Of a stretch of DNA of 59,329 bases, positions 18,764 to 29,484 are shown one piece after another. The notes beneath the pieces were generated by a model. The model made no database searches, was not told where the DNA came from, and worked only from the letters and a program-made list of their open reading frames with translations. Source of the stretch: Alteromonas sp. BMJM2 (GTDB lineage Bacteria > Pseudomonadota > Gammaproteobacteria > Enterobacterales > Alteromonadaceae); NCBI RefSeq assembly GCF_027257845.1, contig NZ_JAPVOT010000021.1:1-59329 (forward strand). Direction: 5' to 3'. Each line of letters begins with the position of its first letter. Within the stretch, counting starts at the first letter, position 1. A program made the position numbers and the translations under genes.

Positions 18764-20150
18764 TATCGGCCTCCTCGGCTACCCGTGCGAGAATAGCTTT
18801 GATACCGGCCTTTCCTTCGTCTTCTGGTTTTGCTTTGTTACTTGAAGAGTCGGATGCAGCCTGTGAAACAGCATTCGCACCAGCGCTTTTAGTCGAGCCT
18901 GGAGCATTTGAGTCTGCATCGGTCTTGGGCTTAGCATTTGATGCAGAGCCTTTAGTCTTTCTCTTTTCCCCGCGGTTTAATGCCTGTACGCCATCTACGC
19001 GAAGCTCAAAATCTATTCTCAATAAAATGGCAACCGCAATCGACATGATAATCAGGGAAGAGCCGCCGTAGCTAACAAGCGGTAGCGTAAGTCCTTTAGT
19101 CGGCAGAATGCCGGCGCTAGCGCCAATATTTACCGCAGTTTGAAAGCTAAACCAAATGCCAATACTGTAAGACAGATAGCCGTCAAAGGCTCGCCCTCGC
19201 TCCAACGCGTGGTTGCCAATTTGCAGTGCTTTAATCACCATCCATAAAATAAGTCCTAGCACGGCAAGAACGCCCACAAAGCCCAGTTCTTCCGCTAATA
19301 TTGCCATCACGAAATCGGTATGGGCTTCGGGCAAAAACTCTAATTTCTGTAAACTATTGCCTAACCCTTGGCCAAACCAATTGCCTCTGCCGTAGGCCAT
19401 TAGCGATTGAGTTAACTGATACCCTGCGCCGAAAGGGTCTGCCCACGGATCTAAAAACGAGGTCACGCGCTTAAGGCGGTATTCCTCAAATACGATGAGC
19501 GCCACCACTGCCAGAAGGCCAACAAACACAAGCGCGAAGAACTGCCACAGCCTTGCGCCCGCTAAGAACAACAGCCCAATAGTGGTGGCAAACATCACTA
19601 CAACCGTGCCTAAATCTGGCTGCAGTAGCAGTAGTAGCGCAAGTAAAAAGAACACGCCGAGGGGCTTAATAAACCCTTTTAAATTTTCAGTCACTTCCTC
19701 GTAGCGGCGAACCAAATAACCAGCGAGGTAAGCAAAGAAGAAGAGCTTAGCGGGTTCTGCCGCTTGAATAGTAATAGGCCCAAGTGCTAACCACCGGGTA
19801 CTACCGTTCACAGTACGACCAATAAGCAGTACCGCTAGCAATAAGCCTATTGCGGCAAAAAGAAGGTAAGGGTTTGTCACGCGCCAAAACTGCATGGGCA
19901 GCTGCAGTACTGCAATAGCGGCAAAGATTGCGGCGACGATATAAATGCCGTGGCGAATAGCAAAGTGAAAAGGATTGCCGTGTAATCGGTCAGCCACCGG
20001 CATTGATGCAGAGGTAACAATAATAACGCCGATGCTCATTAGGGCAAGGGCAATCAGTACCAAGGTGGCATCATAGGGATATTTGGCCTGCTGAGGGCTA
20101 TCGTGCTTGGTGGCAAACAATTCACTAAGTTTAGTAGAGGCTAACATCAT
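18756..20150 (-). CDS. ftsW: Septal peptidoglycan glycosyltransferase FtsW
   Basis: FtsW is the SEDS-family polymerase that, with FtsI, builds septal glycan strands. About ten membrane helices span residues 27-390. Family landmarks include [32 protein letters not shown] and [11 protein letters not shown]. The first of two adjacent ATGs gives an ATGA overlap with murD. The C-terminus is extended by about 65 Ser/Ala/Lys/Asp-rich residues (after about 395), predicted cytoplasmic and disordered, longer than in E. coli FtsW. Confidence 0.97.
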   Translation of the reverse strand: MMLASTKLSELFATKHDSPQQAKYPYDATLVLIALALMSIGVIIVTSASMPVADRLHGNPFHFAIRHGIYIVAAIFAAIAVLQLPMQFWRVTNPYLLFAAIGLLLAVLLIGRTVNGSTRWLALGPITIQAAEPAKLFFFAYLAGYLVRRYEEVTENLKGFIKPLGVFFLLALLLLLQPDLGTVVVMFATTIGLLFLAGARLWQFFALVFVGLLAVVALIVFEEYRLKRVTSFLDPWADPFGAGYQLTQSLMAYGRGNWFGQGLGNSLQKLEFLPEAHTDFVMAILAEELGFVGVLAVLGLILWMVIKALQIGNHALERGRAFDGYLSYSIGIWFSFQTAVNIGASAGILPTKGLTLPLVSYGGSSLIIMSIAVAILLRIDFELRVDGVQALNRGEKRKTKGSASNAKPKTDADSNAPGSTKSAGANAVSQAASDSSSNKAKPEDEGKAGIKAILARVAEEADND

Positions 20151-21541
20151 GCTGCTATTACCTCTTCAACGGCTTGCTTAAATACATCGCCACGGTGCAT
20201 GTAATTGTTAAACATATCAATGCTGGCACAGGCAGGAGACAGCAATACCACATCGCCGCTTTTCGCCACTTTATACGCTCGTTGTACTGCTTCGTTTAAA
20301 CTGCTACATATTACGGTGTTGGTAAAAGCAGTGGTAAACAAAGCTGCATCTTTACCGATGGCAAATACGTGTGAAACAAATTGGTTCAAATAGGGCGACA
20401 GCGCATTAATATCGCCGCCTTTTGCATCACCACCAGCAATTAGAATGAGCTTACCTTGTGTGACAGGCGCTAACCCTTCAAGGGCGGCAATGGTGGCACC
20501 TACATTTGTGGCTTTTGAGTCATCAATAAAGCGCACGCCATTGTTTGCAATTTCAATACAGCGATGTGGCGCACTGGTAAAGCTGCCAATATGTTTTGCG
20601 GCAGTCTCTATACTTACATCAAGTGCATGGCTTTTGTTTAACGCATGGCTTTTGTTTAAGGCGTGGCAGAGGCCTAGGGATGCCATTACGTTAAGCACAT
20701 TATGCGTGCCTGCAAGATGGATGCTGCTGAGGCTGCAAAGCGGTTTTTCATTAAACGTTAGCTGTTGCTCCTTTGAAGAACCACTAACGCCAAAGCCCTC
20801 TTGTGCTTCCCCTAACCCATATTGCAGCTGTGGAACAGATGATGAGCGAGGTGCGACATGATGACCATCGCGCCACACAATGGCCTGCGATGCATTATCA
20901 AAAATACGATGTTTTGCAAGGCCGTAGTGTTCAAACGAGCCGTGGCGGTCGAGGTGGTCATCGGACAGATTAAGAATAGTAGCGGCACAGAGCGACAGGC
21001 TTGATGTGGTTTCAAGCTGAAAGCTAGAAAGCTCAAGCACAATAACATCTGCATCAGTACCCAACGTATCCAAAGCAGGAAGCCCTACATTACCAGCGGC
21101 TATCGCTTTAACGCCAAGTGAGTTGAGCAAATGCGTAGTCAATAAGGTTACTGTGGTCTTGCCATTTGAGCCGGTAATGCCTAGAACAGGCTTGGTGTTT
21201 AGTCGAGCAAATAGCTCTATATCACCAATCACTTCAACGCCACATTGCTTGGCTAGCTTAACTTGCTCTATATCCGGCGATAAGCCAGGACTGAGTACTA
21301 GCGTATCCACATTATCGAAAAAAGCGGCAGACAAAGGTGCTGTTTCTATGTTGCCCTTCATGCTTGCCTGCATGATTTTTTGCATGGCTTCTGGCATTGA
21401 AGCCATTATCGATGAAGCTGTAGGTCGTGTATCGAACGCTTTTACGCTAGCGCCTTGTTGAAGTAAGAAGCGCACGCAAGCCTGACCTGTTATTCCAAGG
21501 CCTCCTACTACATAGCTGTGCTCGCGTACGTTATACGTCAT
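20147..21541 (-). CDS. murD: UDP-N-acetylmuramoyl-L-alanine--D-glutamate ligase MurD
   Basis: MurD adds D-glutamate to UDP-MurNAc-L-Ala. The 464-residue protein has [13 protein letters not shown] near its N-terminus, the P-loop [12 protein letters not shown] near residue 121 and [11 protein letters not shown] near the C-terminus. A six-residue in-frame duplication, [18 protein letters not shown], lies in the helix after [13 protein letters not shown]. It overlaps ftsW by four bases. Confidence 0.98.
   Translation of the reverse strand: MTYNVREHSYVVGGLGITGQACVRFLLQQGASVKAFDTRPTASSIMASMPEAMQKIMQASMKGNIETAPLSAAFFDNVDTLVLSPGLSPDIEQVKLAKQCGVEVIGDIELFARLNTKPVLGITGSNGKTTVTLLTTHLLNSLGVKAIAAGNVGLPALDTLGTDADVIVLELSSFQLETTSSLSLCAATILNLSDDHLDRHGSFEHYGLAKHRIFDNASQAIVWRDGHHVAPRSSSVPQLQYGLGEAQEGFGVSGSSKEQQLTFNEKPLCSLSSIHLAGTHNVLNVMASLGLCHALNKSHALNKSHALDVSIETAAKHIGSFTSAPHRCIEIANNGVRFIDDSKATNVGATIAALEGLAPVTQGKLILIAGGDAKGGDINALSPYLNQFVSHVFAIGKDAALFTTAFTNTVICSSLNEAVQRAYKVAKSGDVVLLSPACASIDMFNNYMHRGDVFKQAVEEVIAA
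20625..20660 (-). repeat. 18-bp tandem duplication inside murD
   Basis: Two 18-bp units (20625-20642 and 20643-20660) differ only at the last base, and a partial third unit follows. They encode the HALNKS duplication. The near-identity suggests a recent expansion. Confidence 0.9.
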
Positions 21542-21548
21542 TACCGAC

Positions 21549-22631
21549 TTATCTCAACTTCAATGTTGCTAGACCTACTAGCACTAAAATAATGGATATG
21601 ATCCAAAACCGAACGATAACTCTCGGCTCAGGCCAGCCCTTCAATTCATAATGATGATGAATAGGTGCCATTCTAAAAATACGTTGCCCACGCAGTTTGA
21701 AAGAGCCCACCTGTAAAATCACCGACAGCGTCTCAATCACAAACACACCGCCCATGATAATAAGTACCAGCTCTTGTCTTACTAATACGGCTAGCACGCC
21801 AAGAGTGCCACCTAGGGCTAACGAGCCTACATCGCCCATAAACACTTGGGCTGGATAGGTGTTAAACCATAAAAAGCCAAGCCCTGCGCCCACCATAGCG
21901 GTGCACACAATCACCAGTTCACTGGTAAGGGGAATGTGTGGAATATTTAGGTAGGCCGCGAAGTTCGCGTTCCCTGTCACATAGGCAAAAACGGCAAAGG
22001 CACCGGCAACTAAAATGGTTGGCACAATGGCCAAGCCATCAAGGCCATCAGTTAAGTTCACCGCATTGCTGGTGCCCACAATAGCGAAGTAAGTAATAAT
22101 GATGAAAAATATCCCTAACTGCGGGAATACTTCTTTGAAGAAAGGCACTAATAGTGATGTTTCAGCACTTAGCGTAGCGCTACTGTAAAGATAAAACGCA
22201 ACGCCCAACGCAATCACTGATTGCCAAAAGTACTTCCACCTGGCAATAAGCCCCTTCGAGTCTTTGCGTATTACTTTTCTGTAGTCATCAACAAAACCAA
22301 TAATGCCATAAGCCACGACCACAGTAAGCGTCACAAGCACGTATCGATTTGATAAATCAGCCCACAGCAAACCGCTTATCACAATTGCCGCGAGTATAAG
22401 GAGGCCACCCATTGTAGGCGTTCCAGACTTCGATAAGTGACTTTGCGGACCATCGTCGCGCACCGTTTGGCCTATTTGCATGTTTTGCAAATAGCGGATC
22501 ATTTTAGGACCAATAAGAATAGCAATCAGAAGCGCAGTTAACGTACTTAAAATAGCCCGTAACGTGAGGTACGAAAATACGTTAAAGCCTGAATCGAATT
22601 GAGTTAGCCAATCAGCCAGCCACATTAACAT
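21549..22631 (-). CDS. mraY: Phospho-N-acetylmuramoyl-pentapeptide transferase MraY
   Basis: MraY moves phospho-MurNAc-pentapeptide onto undecaprenyl phosphate to make lipid I at the inner membrane. The 360-residue polytopic protein starts MLMWLADWL like E. coli MraY. It carries [33 protein letters not shown] and the [12 protein letters not shown] loop with catalytic and magnesium-binding residues. It overlaps murF by seven bases and is followed by murD after seven. Confidence 0.99.
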   Translation of the reverse strand: MLMWLADWLTQFDSGFNVFSYLTLRAILSTLTALLIAILIGPKMIRYLQNMQIGQTVRDDGPQSHLSKSGTPTMGGLLILAAIVISGLLWADLSNRYVLVTLTVVVAYGIIGFVDDYRKVIRKDSKGLIARWKYFWQSVIALGVAFYLYSSATLSAETSLLVPFFKEVFPQLGIFFIIITYFAIVGTSNAVNLTDGLDGLAIVPTILVAGAFAVFAYVTGNANFAAYLNIPHIPLTSELVIVCTAMVGAGLGFLWFNTYPAQVFMGDVGSLALGGTLGVLAVLVRQELVLIIMGGVFVIETLSVILQVGSFKLRGQRIFRMAPIHHHYELKGWPEPRVIVRFWIISIILVLVGLATLKLR

Positions 22632-24022
22632 TTACTTTGCTCCTCATTACTATCGCTTTGTCCGAACGAAGAGGCTTCTATCGCCTTAACGACTCGCTCC
22701 ATTTTTGAACTACGGGATCCTTTTACCAAAATTGAAATATCTTGGTGCGCTCTCACTACGTCGTTATGTAACGAGGATATTAAACTCTCAAGGGTGTCAA
22801 AATGGCGACCACCAAAGGAGTGACTCGCCAAGTGACTTAATGAACCCAAGGTGTAAAGGTAATTTATGCCCTGCTGCTTTGCATACTCGCCGACGTGCTG
22901 ATGGTAATAATTTGACTCATCACCCAGCTCTGCCATATCCCCTAAAACGAGTACCTTGGCGCCAGAAAATTCGCCCAAGGTGTTAATAGCCGCTTTCACC
23001 GAGGCAACATTGGCATTGTAAGTATCGTCAAGCACTCTTAGCTGCTTGTTAAGCCGCTTAACGTTAAGTCGGCCATCGACTTGATTCATTGCACTGAGCC
23101 CTGCGCTTACATCGGCAAGAGTGGCTCCAACATTCAGCGTAAGAGCCGCCGCAAGTAGTGCATTGCCTACGTTGTGAATACCGGGAATAGTGAGAGCAAT
23201 GGCAATGTGACTGTCTGGTGTATTAAGCGTAAAAGACGCACAGCCGCTGTCTTTTATTTCAATATCTGTGGCAGTGAAGTCTGCTGCACTTTTTTGATCT
23301 GGTGAAAACGTCAGGGTTTGCTTACCACTCACCTTGTCCAACCAAAAATCACCAAATTCACTGTCAATGTTCACTATGGCAACGCCATTGTTCCCTAAGC
23401 CATCGAAAATTTCGCTTTTAGCCCGTGCCACACCATCTACGCTGCCAAACCCTTCAAGGTGTGATGCAGCGGCATTAACGATGGTGGCAACATCAGGCTT
23501 TACCAGTTCAGTGGTATAGGCAATTTCACCTTTGTGGTTTGCACCAAGCTCCATGACTGCAAAGTCATGATGAGGTTCAAGACGAAGTAAGGTAAGCGGG
23601 ACGCCAATATCATTATTGAAATTACCCTTTGTGGCCAACACGCTTCCACAGCGCGCTAATATAGATGCACACATTTCTTTTACTGTGGTTTTGCCACTGC
23701 TGCCTGTTATGGCGATAGTTTTTGGAGCCACAGAGGCTTTTACTGCCGCCCCTAATAACCCTAAGGCTACTTTTGTGTCTGAAACCTGAATAACGGGTAA
23801 GGATGTCGTAATATCTTCGCTAGCGATTATCGCTTTTGCCCCTGCACTCTCTGCTTGCTTGACAAAATCGTGACCATTAAAATTAGGGCCTTTGAGCGCA
23901 AGATAAATTGCCCCTTCGCTAATTGTCCGGGTGTCTGTGCTAACGTTTGAAACGTCGCAATCATTTCCTAATAATGTACCGTTTATTTTCTCGGCTACCC
24001 AAGACAGCGTTGTAATTATCAT
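22625..24022 (-). CDS. murF: UDP-MurNAc-tripeptide--D-Ala-D-Ala ligase MurF
   Basis: MurF adds the D-Ala-D-Ala dipeptide to complete the stem pentapeptide. The 465-residue protein has the P-loop [13 protein letters not shown] near residue 105, NDIGVPLT and [15 protein letters not shown] near the C-terminal domain, all typical of MurF. It overlaps murE by four bases. Confidence 0.98.
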   Translation of the reverse strand: MIITTLSWVAEKINGTLLGNDCDVSNVSTDTRTISEGAIYLALKGPNFNGHDFVKQAESAGAKAIIASEDITTSLPVIQVSDTKVALGLLGAAVKASVAPKTIAITGSSGKTTVKEMCASILARCGSVLATKGNFNNDIGVPLTLLRLEPHHDFAVMELGANHKGEIAYTTELVKPDVATIVNAAASHLEGFGSVDGVARAKSEIFDGLGNNGVAIVNIDSEFGDFWLDKVSGKQTLTFSPDQKSAADFTATDIEIKDSGCASFTLNTPDSHIAIALTIPGIHNVGNALLAAALTLNVGATLADVSAGLSAMNQVDGRLNVKRLNKQLRVLDDTYNANVASVKAAINTLGEFSGAKVLVLGDMAELGDESNYYHQHVGEYAKQQGINYLYTLGSLSHLASHSFGGRHFDTLESLISSLHNDVVRAHQDISILVKGSRSSKMERVVKAIEASSFGQSDSNEEQSKC

Positions 24023-25596
24023 TTGCTGTATTCCTGTTGTAGTCGCGCCACTACTGCACGTTCATCGTAATTTGTTTTCGTATCACCAATAATTTGGTAA
24101 TTTTCGTGGCCTTTACCCGCCACGATGATAATGTCGCCCGCTGCGCTTTGCGCTAAACAGTAACGAATTGCCTTTTCTCTATCGGGGATAGACACCGCAA
24201 TATCTGGGTTGTGCAATCCAGCAACAATGTTCCTTGCAATATCCTCAGGTGCTTCACTTCGACTGTTGTCGGTGGTGATCACTATGCTATCTGCACCCAT
24301 TTCTGCCGCGCGCCCCATCAAAGGACGCTTTCCTTTGTCTCTATCTCCACCGCAGCCAAATACGCACCACACATTTCCTTGTGTATGCGCCTTAGCGCTG
24401 GCAAGCACTTTTTCAAGGGCATCGGGAGTGTGAGCGTAATCCACAACCACATTGGCGTGAGCTTGAAAGGGAAATACTTCCATGCGTCCTTCAACGGGTG
24501 TAATTGCGTTGACGGCGCTTACCACCTCGTTAAAACGCTCTCCCTGCTGCAATAAAGTCGCAATGGCACTAAGCACATTGGCAACATTAAATGCACCAAA
24601 GAGCGGAAGTGCTATCGCGGCATTCCCCCAAGAGCTTTGGATGTCAAAACGACAGCCGGCTTCGTGGTACTCAGCATTTAGCGCAAAACAATATTTGCTA
24701 GCGGGGTTCTCTGCACTCGTAGTTAAAGCGGAGCCTTGGTTTTCATACGTACTGACTGAAACTTCGTTACTAGTTACACCAGTCCACACACGAGTAATGT
24801 GTTGTTCTGCCGCACTATCCCAACGCTTACTTTCTTCATCATCTGCATTTAATACAATTGCCGAAAGTCCCGGTTGTTCTAGCAACAAACGTTTAGCCTT
24901 TGCGTATTCTTCCATAGAGCCATGATAATCAAGATGGTCGCGAGTTAAGTTAGTCAACACCGCAATATCGGTTTTAACATGACTCAGACGCCCCTGAACC
25001 AGAGCATGAGAACTCGCCTCAAACGCAACGTGCTGCACATCGCTTTGCACAAACTCTGCCAACAAGTACTGCATGCGAATGGCATCGGGCGTGGTATTTG
25101 CCGCTGACGTTGTCTGCCACTGAGTATCGGCACCTTCAAACACACTGCTACCTAAGGTTCCAATACTGGCACTGCGTGTACCTAGCGCATCTTTAAGCTG
25201 TGTAAGCAATTGAACTGTAGACGTTTTTCCGTTCGTACCCGTTACTGCAACCGATATCATTTTTTGTGCAGGATAATCGTAAAATGCGCCTGCTAATGTG
25301 GATAGCAAATTGGGCAACTGGTAAAGCGAGATAATAACGCTATGGTCACGCATCTCCATTTCGCCATGGGCATCACTGTCGTCAGTTTGCGCCAGAATCA
25401 CTTTCGCACCTAAGCTGATGGCTTGGGGAATAAATTCACGACCGTCCCTTTCATGACCTTTTATGGCAACAAACGCTGAGCGCGTGTTAACTTCGCGGCT
25501 ATCAAGGGTGAGTCCTTCCACGCGAATATCTGGGGCATCTACGCCAAACTTTGCGAGTAAGGCTCGAATGCTTTGAGTGAAGGCGCTAGCTACCAC
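24019..25596 (-). CDS. murE: UDP-MurNAc-L-Ala-D-Glu--2,6-diaminopimelate ligase MurE
   Basis: MurE adds the third stem amino acid, meso-diaminopimelate in Gram-negatives. The P-loop VTGTNGKTSTVQLL and GCGGDRDKGKRP are present. The amino-acid selectivity motif normally DNPR reads DNSR here (TTDNSRSEAPEDI), an unusual substitution. The GTG at 25596 is chosen because AAGGGAGG ends five bases before it; an in-frame GTG at 25602 would directly abut that site. The 525-residue gene overlaps ftsI by 11 bases. Confidence 0.96.
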   Translation of the reverse strand: MVASAFTQSIRALLAKFGVDAPDIRVEGLTLDSREVNTRSAFVAIKGHERDGREFIPQAISLGAKVILAQTDDSDAHGEMEMRDHSVIISLYQLPNLLSTLAGAFYDYPAQKMISVAVTGTNGKTSTVQLLTQLKDALGTRSASIGTLGSSVFEGADTQWQTTSAANTTPDAIRMQYLLAEFVQSDVQHVAFEASSHALVQGRLSHVKTDIAVLTNLTRDHLDYHGSMEEYAKAKRLLLEQPGLSAIVLNADDEESKRWDSAAEQHITRVWTGVTSNEVSVSTYENQGSALTTSAENPASKYCFALNAEYHEAGCRFDIQSSWGNAAIALPLFGAFNVANVLSAIATLLQQGERFNEVVSAVNAITPVEGRMEVFPFQAHANVVVDYAHTPDALEKVLASAKAHTQGNVWCVFGCGGDRDKGKRPLMGRAAEMGADSIVITTDNSRSEAPEDIARNIVAGLHNPDIAVSIPDREKAIRYCLAQSAAGDIIIVAGKGHENYQIIGDTKTNYDERAVVARLQQEYSK

Positions 25597-27361
25597 TTTC
25601 ACCTCCCTTCAAAAATCGACTGAAGGTAACCTGCTTGTCATCGGGAGTAATGTTTAATATGTGAAGTGCACCGCCCATAATGGATGAAAATACAGGGGCG
25701 GCGGTGTCGCCTGCGTGGTATAAATCACCACCTGGCTCATTGATAAGCACTACCGTGACTAATCGCGGATCGGACACAGGAGCAATACCTGCGAAAATAT
25801 TCACATACTCTTCGCCATAACCACCGGCCACTGCTTTTCGGCTTGTGCCCGTTTTGCCCGCAACACGGTATCCAGGCACAGCGGCCTTAGTTGCTGTTCC
25901 GCCACGCTGGGTAACGCTCTCCATCATTTGAACAATGGCTTTTGCATTCTCCTCGCTAATCACGCGTTCGGATTGACCTTGCCAAGCAGGCTGCTCTGGC
26001 GACTTCACCATATTAAGTGGCGTTTTAATTCCGCCATTGGCAATAGTGGCGTAAAGCCGTGCTAACTGAGCAGTGGTTACCGAAATACCGTAGCCAAAAG
26101 ACAGCGTGGCTAATTCAAATTTAGACCATCGGCTTCTTTCATGGAAAATGCCGCTGCTTTCTCCTGCCATATTGAGCCCAGTGTCGCTCATTAAGCCAAG
26201 GTTGTAGTAGGTGTCTAATAAGAAATTTTTAGGCACAGAAAGCCCTAATTTAGACGTTCCCATGTTGCTTGAGTGTTGAATAATTTCTTCTAGCGATAGC
26301 TCTCCGTAATTGCGAGAGTCTTTGACTAAACTGCCTCCAAGTCGCATCCATCCTGGGCTGGTGTCAATAGTGTCATTAGGTTCTACTTCACCAAACTCAA
26401 GTGCCGTAAGCACCGCTAATGGTTTTAATGCAGAACCTGGCTCAAAGGCGTCAGTAATCACGCGGTTGCGCATTCTGTGCGGTGCAATATCGCTTCTGTC
26501 ATTAGGGTTAAACGACGGAGCGTTTACCATGGCCAATACATCGCCCGTTTTCACATCAACCACCATGGCCGATGCAGAGCTGGACTGATAATAAATCATG
26601 GCTTCTTTGATTTCTTTATACGCCAAAGCCTGAATACGCTGGTCTATTGCAAGCTGCAAATTACCTGCTTTTTCGCCTGCTTTGGTCTCCAGAATTTCTA
26701 CCTGGCGCCCTTTTGCGTCGCGACGGATTTTTCGAGAGCCAGGTGTGCCCGTTAGCCACTCATCGAACATGTGCTCCAGGCCTTCAACACCCGTATCATC
26801 AACATCGGTGATGCCAATAAGCTGTGCTGATACTTCTCCTGTTGGGTAGTAACGGCGACTTTCCCTTCTGAGATAAATGCCTGGGATATCAAGCTTGTCC
26901 ACGTATTCTGCCATAGCTGGCGATACCTGACGCTGAAGGTACACAAATCGACGCTTAGGGTTTGATACTTTTTCTTTCAGTTCTGTAACGTCTTGACGTA
27001 AAACGTCTGCCAGCGCATCCCAGCGACGCACCTCATCAAAACCCTTGTTTTCATGGATAACTTTTGGATCGGCATATATCGCTCTTACCGGCACGCTTAC
27101 CGCGAGTTCAACGCCATTTCTGTCGGTAATAATGCCGCGATATGTGGGCATATTGCGCGTACGCAGTGTGCGGCTGTCACCTTGTTGAATAAGCTCATCG
27201 GGCTCTATCACTTGAATAAACGCAGCGCGGGCCGCAAGCACACCAAACACAGAGGTGATCACTAACAGCACAACGAGGAATCGCCAGTGCATGAAGCTTG
27301 GCGTTACGTTTTGTTTGGCGCCTGTCTTCTTGCGCGAACGAGTGGTAGATACATTACTCAT
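25586..27361 (-). CDS. ftsI: Septal transpeptidase FtsI (penicillin-binding protein 3)
   Basis: FtsI cross-links septal peptidoglycan in the periplasm, anchored by one membrane helix (about residues 26-48). It has the pedestal domain followed by the transpeptidase domain. The active-site tetrad is EPGSALKP (SALK rather than the more usual STVK), the SxN motif HSSNMG and the KTG motif AGKTGTSRK. Length (591) is normal. Confidence 0.98.
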   Translation of the reverse strand: MSNVSTTRSRKKTGAKQNVTPSFMHWRFLVVLLVITSVFGVLAARAAFIQVIEPDELIQQGDSRTLRTRNMPTYRGIITDRNGVELAVSVPVRAIYADPKVIHENKGFDEVRRWDALADVLRQDVTELKEKVSNPKRRFVYLQRQVSPAMAEYVDKLDIPGIYLRRESRRYYPTGEVSAQLIGITDVDDTGVEGLEHMFDEWLTGTPGSRKIRRDAKGRQVEILETKAGEKAGNLQLAIDQRIQALAYKEIKEAMIYYQSSSASAMVVDVKTGDVLAMVNAPSFNPNDRSDIAPHRMRNRVITDAFEPGSALKPLAVLTALEFGEVEPNDTIDTSPGWMRLGGSLVKDSRNYGELSLEEIIQHSSNMGTSKLGLSVPKNFLLDTYYNLGLMSDTGLNMAGESSGIFHERSRWSKFELATLSFGYGISVTTAQLARLYATIANGGIKTPLNMVKSPEQPAWQGQSERVISEENAKAIVQMMESVTQRGGTATKAAVPGYRVAGKTGTSRKAVAGGYGEEYVNIFAGIAPVSDPRLVTVVLINEPGGDLYHAGDTAAPVFSSIMGGALHILNITPDDKQVTFSRFLKGGESGS

Positions 27362-27687
27362 TTAAGTCTGACCACCACTTCATCATCGGCAGTAGGACGA
27401 TACATACCAAGCTGCTTTTCAACCAAAGTTTCGATGCGGTTATGCTCGGTCAAAGCGCGTTGCTCAAGTACGAGATTTCGCCACTCTACGTCAAGCTCGT
27501 CTTTCTCCTGCATTAGGTCTTCTAGTGCAATGACTTGCTGTCTATTGTGGTGGCTACTTAAAATGACGGCCATAGCACTTGTAATAACCATCAAATACAA
27601 CAAAACCCGCAACTTGTTGCGGGTCAAATCTGAGACGATAATCAGTATTAAGTTAAAATTAGTACTGGATTTATTTGGCGTTGTCAT
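27358..27687 (-). CDS. ftsL: Cell division protein FtsL
   Basis: FtsL is a small bitopic protein that with FtsB and FtsQ activates FtsW-FtsI. The 109-residue product has a cytoplasmic stub, one membrane segment (about 27-46, [19 protein letters not shown]) and a periplasmic coiled coil (about 50-90) with a leucine-rich heptad pattern. It lies in the invariant place between rsmH and ftsI with 4-bp overlaps on both sides. Confidence 0.95.
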   Translation of the reverse strand: MTTPNKSSTNFNLILIIVSDLTRNKLRVLLYLMVITSAMAVILSSHHNRQQVIALEDLMQEKDELDVEWRNLVLEQRALTEHNRIETLVEKQLGMYRPTADDEVVVRLK

Positions 27688-28640
27688 AGCTTTTCGGCCA
27701 CCCGCAAAACTGAACTGCGAGAACGCACGTTGTTGATGACTTCTTGCTCAGATGGCTTGATAGCTCGGCTAAGCGCTTTTAGCACTTTGTCGGCATCAAT
27801 TTCGGCTTGGGTAATGGGCATGTTATGAGGTACTGACTTCCCTTTACTCTGGTCTTTTATAAACCGTTTAACCAATCGATCTTCTAATGAATGAAAAGAG
27901 ATTACCGCTAATCGACCTTCTTTCGCCAACACCTGAGTGGCTGCTTTTAACCCAACGCGAAGCTGCTCAAGCTCAGCGTTGATATAAATTCTAATGCCTT
28001 GAAATGCCCGCGTGGCTGGATGCTTATATTTATCTTTTACCGGCACGGCTTCATCGATAATTTTCGCTAATTGGGCTGTTCGAGTAATCGGCGTTTCCTT
28101 GCGAGTATTCACAATGGCGTGGGCTATTCGCTTACCGAATTTTTCTTCTCCGAATTCTTTAATCACCTGAGTGATATCTTGCTCTTCTGCATGTGCTAAC
28201 CAATCAGCTGCACTTTGACCTTTTGAAGTATCCATACGCATGTCAAGAGGCCCGTCGCGTAGAAAGCTGAAGCCCCGTTCTGCATCATCTAGCTGGGGTG
28301 ATGACACACCTAAATCCATCAATACGCCATCAATTTTGCCCGTCAAACCTAAGGCTTCAATTTCCTCAGCCATGTTGCCGAAGGGCGCATGAATGATACT
28401 AAAGCGTTCGTCGTCAGCAAAACGTTCAGCTGCCTTGATAGCTTGTGGGTCGCGGTCAAACGCAATAAGTTTCCCGGCACTACCCAACGCCGCTAAAATA
28501 TGCGCAGAGTGGCCTCCACGTCCAAAGGTCGCATCGATATAAGTGCCATCAGGCTTAATAGATAACGCCTCGATACATTCATCAAGCAATACGGAAATAT
28601 GCTTAAATTCGCTTGTTGATGACGTGTTTTGCGATGTCAT
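27684..28640 (-). CDS. rsmH: 16S rRNA m4C1402 methyltransferase RsmH
   Basis: RsmH (MraW) methylates N4 of C1402 in 16S rRNA using S-adenosylmethionine. The 318-residue protein has [13 protein letters not shown], the SAM-binding [12 protein letters not shown] and [10 protein letters not shown], and the C-terminal [13 protein letters not shown] signature. It overlaps mraZ and ftsL by four bases each. Confidence 0.98.
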   Translation of the reverse strand: MTSQNTSSTSEFKHISVLLDECIEALSIKPDGTYIDATFGRGGHSAHILAALGSAGKLIAFDRDPQAIKAAERFADDERFSIIHAPFGNMAEEIEALGLTGKIDGVLMDLGVSSPQLDDAERGFSFLRDGPLDMRMDTSKGQSAADWLAHAEEQDITQVIKEFGEEKFGKRIAHAIVNTRKETPITRTAQLAKIIDEAVPVKDKYKHPATRAFQGIRIYINAELEQLRVGLKAATQVLAKEGRLAVISFHSLEDRLVKRFIKDQSKGKSVPHNMPITQAEIDADKVLKALSRAIKPSEQEVINNVRSRSSVLRVAEKL

Positions 28641-29095
28641 AGAGAGAAATCCTGTAGCCGTTCGGTAAGTTCAAATTCGCCTTTGCGTTCGGTGTCTATA
28701 TCAACCTCAATTTGCTGGGCCCAAACATCGGCATCCCAAATTTCAAATTTGTTTAACTGACCAACTAACATGACTTCTTTAGATAGCTTTGCGTGAGCAC
28801 GCAAAGGTGTAGGTATAAGAATTCGACCGCTTTTATCCATTTCCCCCTCTGAAGCATGACCTAATAGCAAGCGCTGCATTCTGCGCTCGGCTGGAACCAT
28901 ACTAGAGAGCTTGATAAGTTTTAACTCGATTTCTTCCCATTCGGGAAGTGGGTAAAGTAGCAAACAGCTTTGCTGTGTATCGACAGTGCAGACAAGTTGT
29001 CCCTCACAATCATCCAGCAGCGACTGACGATACCGCGTAGGTATAGCTAGTCTGCCTTTTGTATCCAGATTGATTGCGTTAGCGCCGCGGAACAT
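28637..29095 (-). CDS. mraZ: Transcriptional regulator MraZ
   Basis: MraZ is a ring-forming SpoVT/AbrB-fold DNA-binding protein that represses the division and cell-wall cluster by binding direct GTGG-type repeats. The 152-residue product has two MraZ domains, seen in the duplicated motif [14 protein letters not shown] and [14 protein letters not shown]. It is the first gene of the cluster and its likely operator lies 76-100 bp upstream. AGGGGA provides the ribosome binding site. Confidence 0.97.
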   Translation of the reverse strand: MFRGANAINLDTKGRLAIPTRYRQSLLDDCEGQLVCTVDTQQSCLLLYPLPEWEEIELKLIKLSSMVPAERRMQRLLLGHASEGEMDKSGRILIPTPLRAHAKLSKEVMLVGQLNKFEIWDADVWAQQIEVDIDTERKGEFELTERLQDFSL

Positions 29096-29171
29096 TCCCC
29101 TAGCCTTTTGTTATGTGCTTTGATTTTTCTTACTTTTTGAGTACTAATCTGCAAAGTGATGATGATTTGAT

Positions 29172-29195
29172 CCACATTTCGCCACATTTACCCAC
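29172..29195 (-). promoter_or_regulatory. MraZ operator: three GTGG repeats spaced 10 bp
   Basis: On the minus strand, GTGGGTAAAT, GTGGCGAAAT and GTGGATCAAA follow one another, so GTGG recurs every 10 bp, the arrangement bound by MraZ. They lie just downstream of the -10 element, where binding would block transcription. A further GTGGGG occurs at 29222-29227 but out of register. Confidence 0.85.
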
Positions 29196-29203
29196 TAGGT
29201 GAC

Positions 29204-29233
29204 AGTTTAGGTATCATTGATCCCCACTGTCAA
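29204..29233 (-). promoter_or_regulatory. Promoter of the division and cell-wall cluster (Pmra)
   Basis: TTGACA (29233-29228) and TAAACT (29209-29204) are separated by 18 bp on the minus strand. The start point would be near 29197, on top of the first MraZ box, with a leader of about 100 bases to mraZ. The rest of the 389-bp gap 29096-29484, between the operator and the sapC terminator, shows nothing else recognisable. Confidence 0.7.
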
Positions 29234-29420
29234 GTATAAAAATAACGCCGAGCCCGCGTATTTACTGGCTTTGAACTGTTTAAACATACAGTAGTCAGAG
29301 GAAGTGTATGATTAGGCGTGTAAAAAAGAGAAAAATATCGGGAAAAGATTTTAAGCAAAGTAAAATTAATCGATGAACTGCTGTAAATAGTGTGGCTAAC
29401 GAATGACTTTGCGTGTGATA

Positions 29421-29448
29421 CAAAAAGCCCCGCAAAAAGCGGGGCTTT
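29421..29448 (-). terminator. Strong terminator after sapC
   Basis: AAAGCCCCGC and GCGGGGCTTT form a 10-bp GC-rich stem around AAAAA. On the minus strand it is followed by T-rich sequence. It lies 37 bases after the sapC stop. Confidence 0.9.
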
Positions 29449-29484
29449 AAATATGTTAGGCCGTATAGCCTAGCATTGAAACGA

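Noticed and set aside
24482..24925. 147-codon plus-strand frame opposite murE
   Set aside because: It is antisense to murE, low in similarity to any family, and created by codon bias of the true frame.
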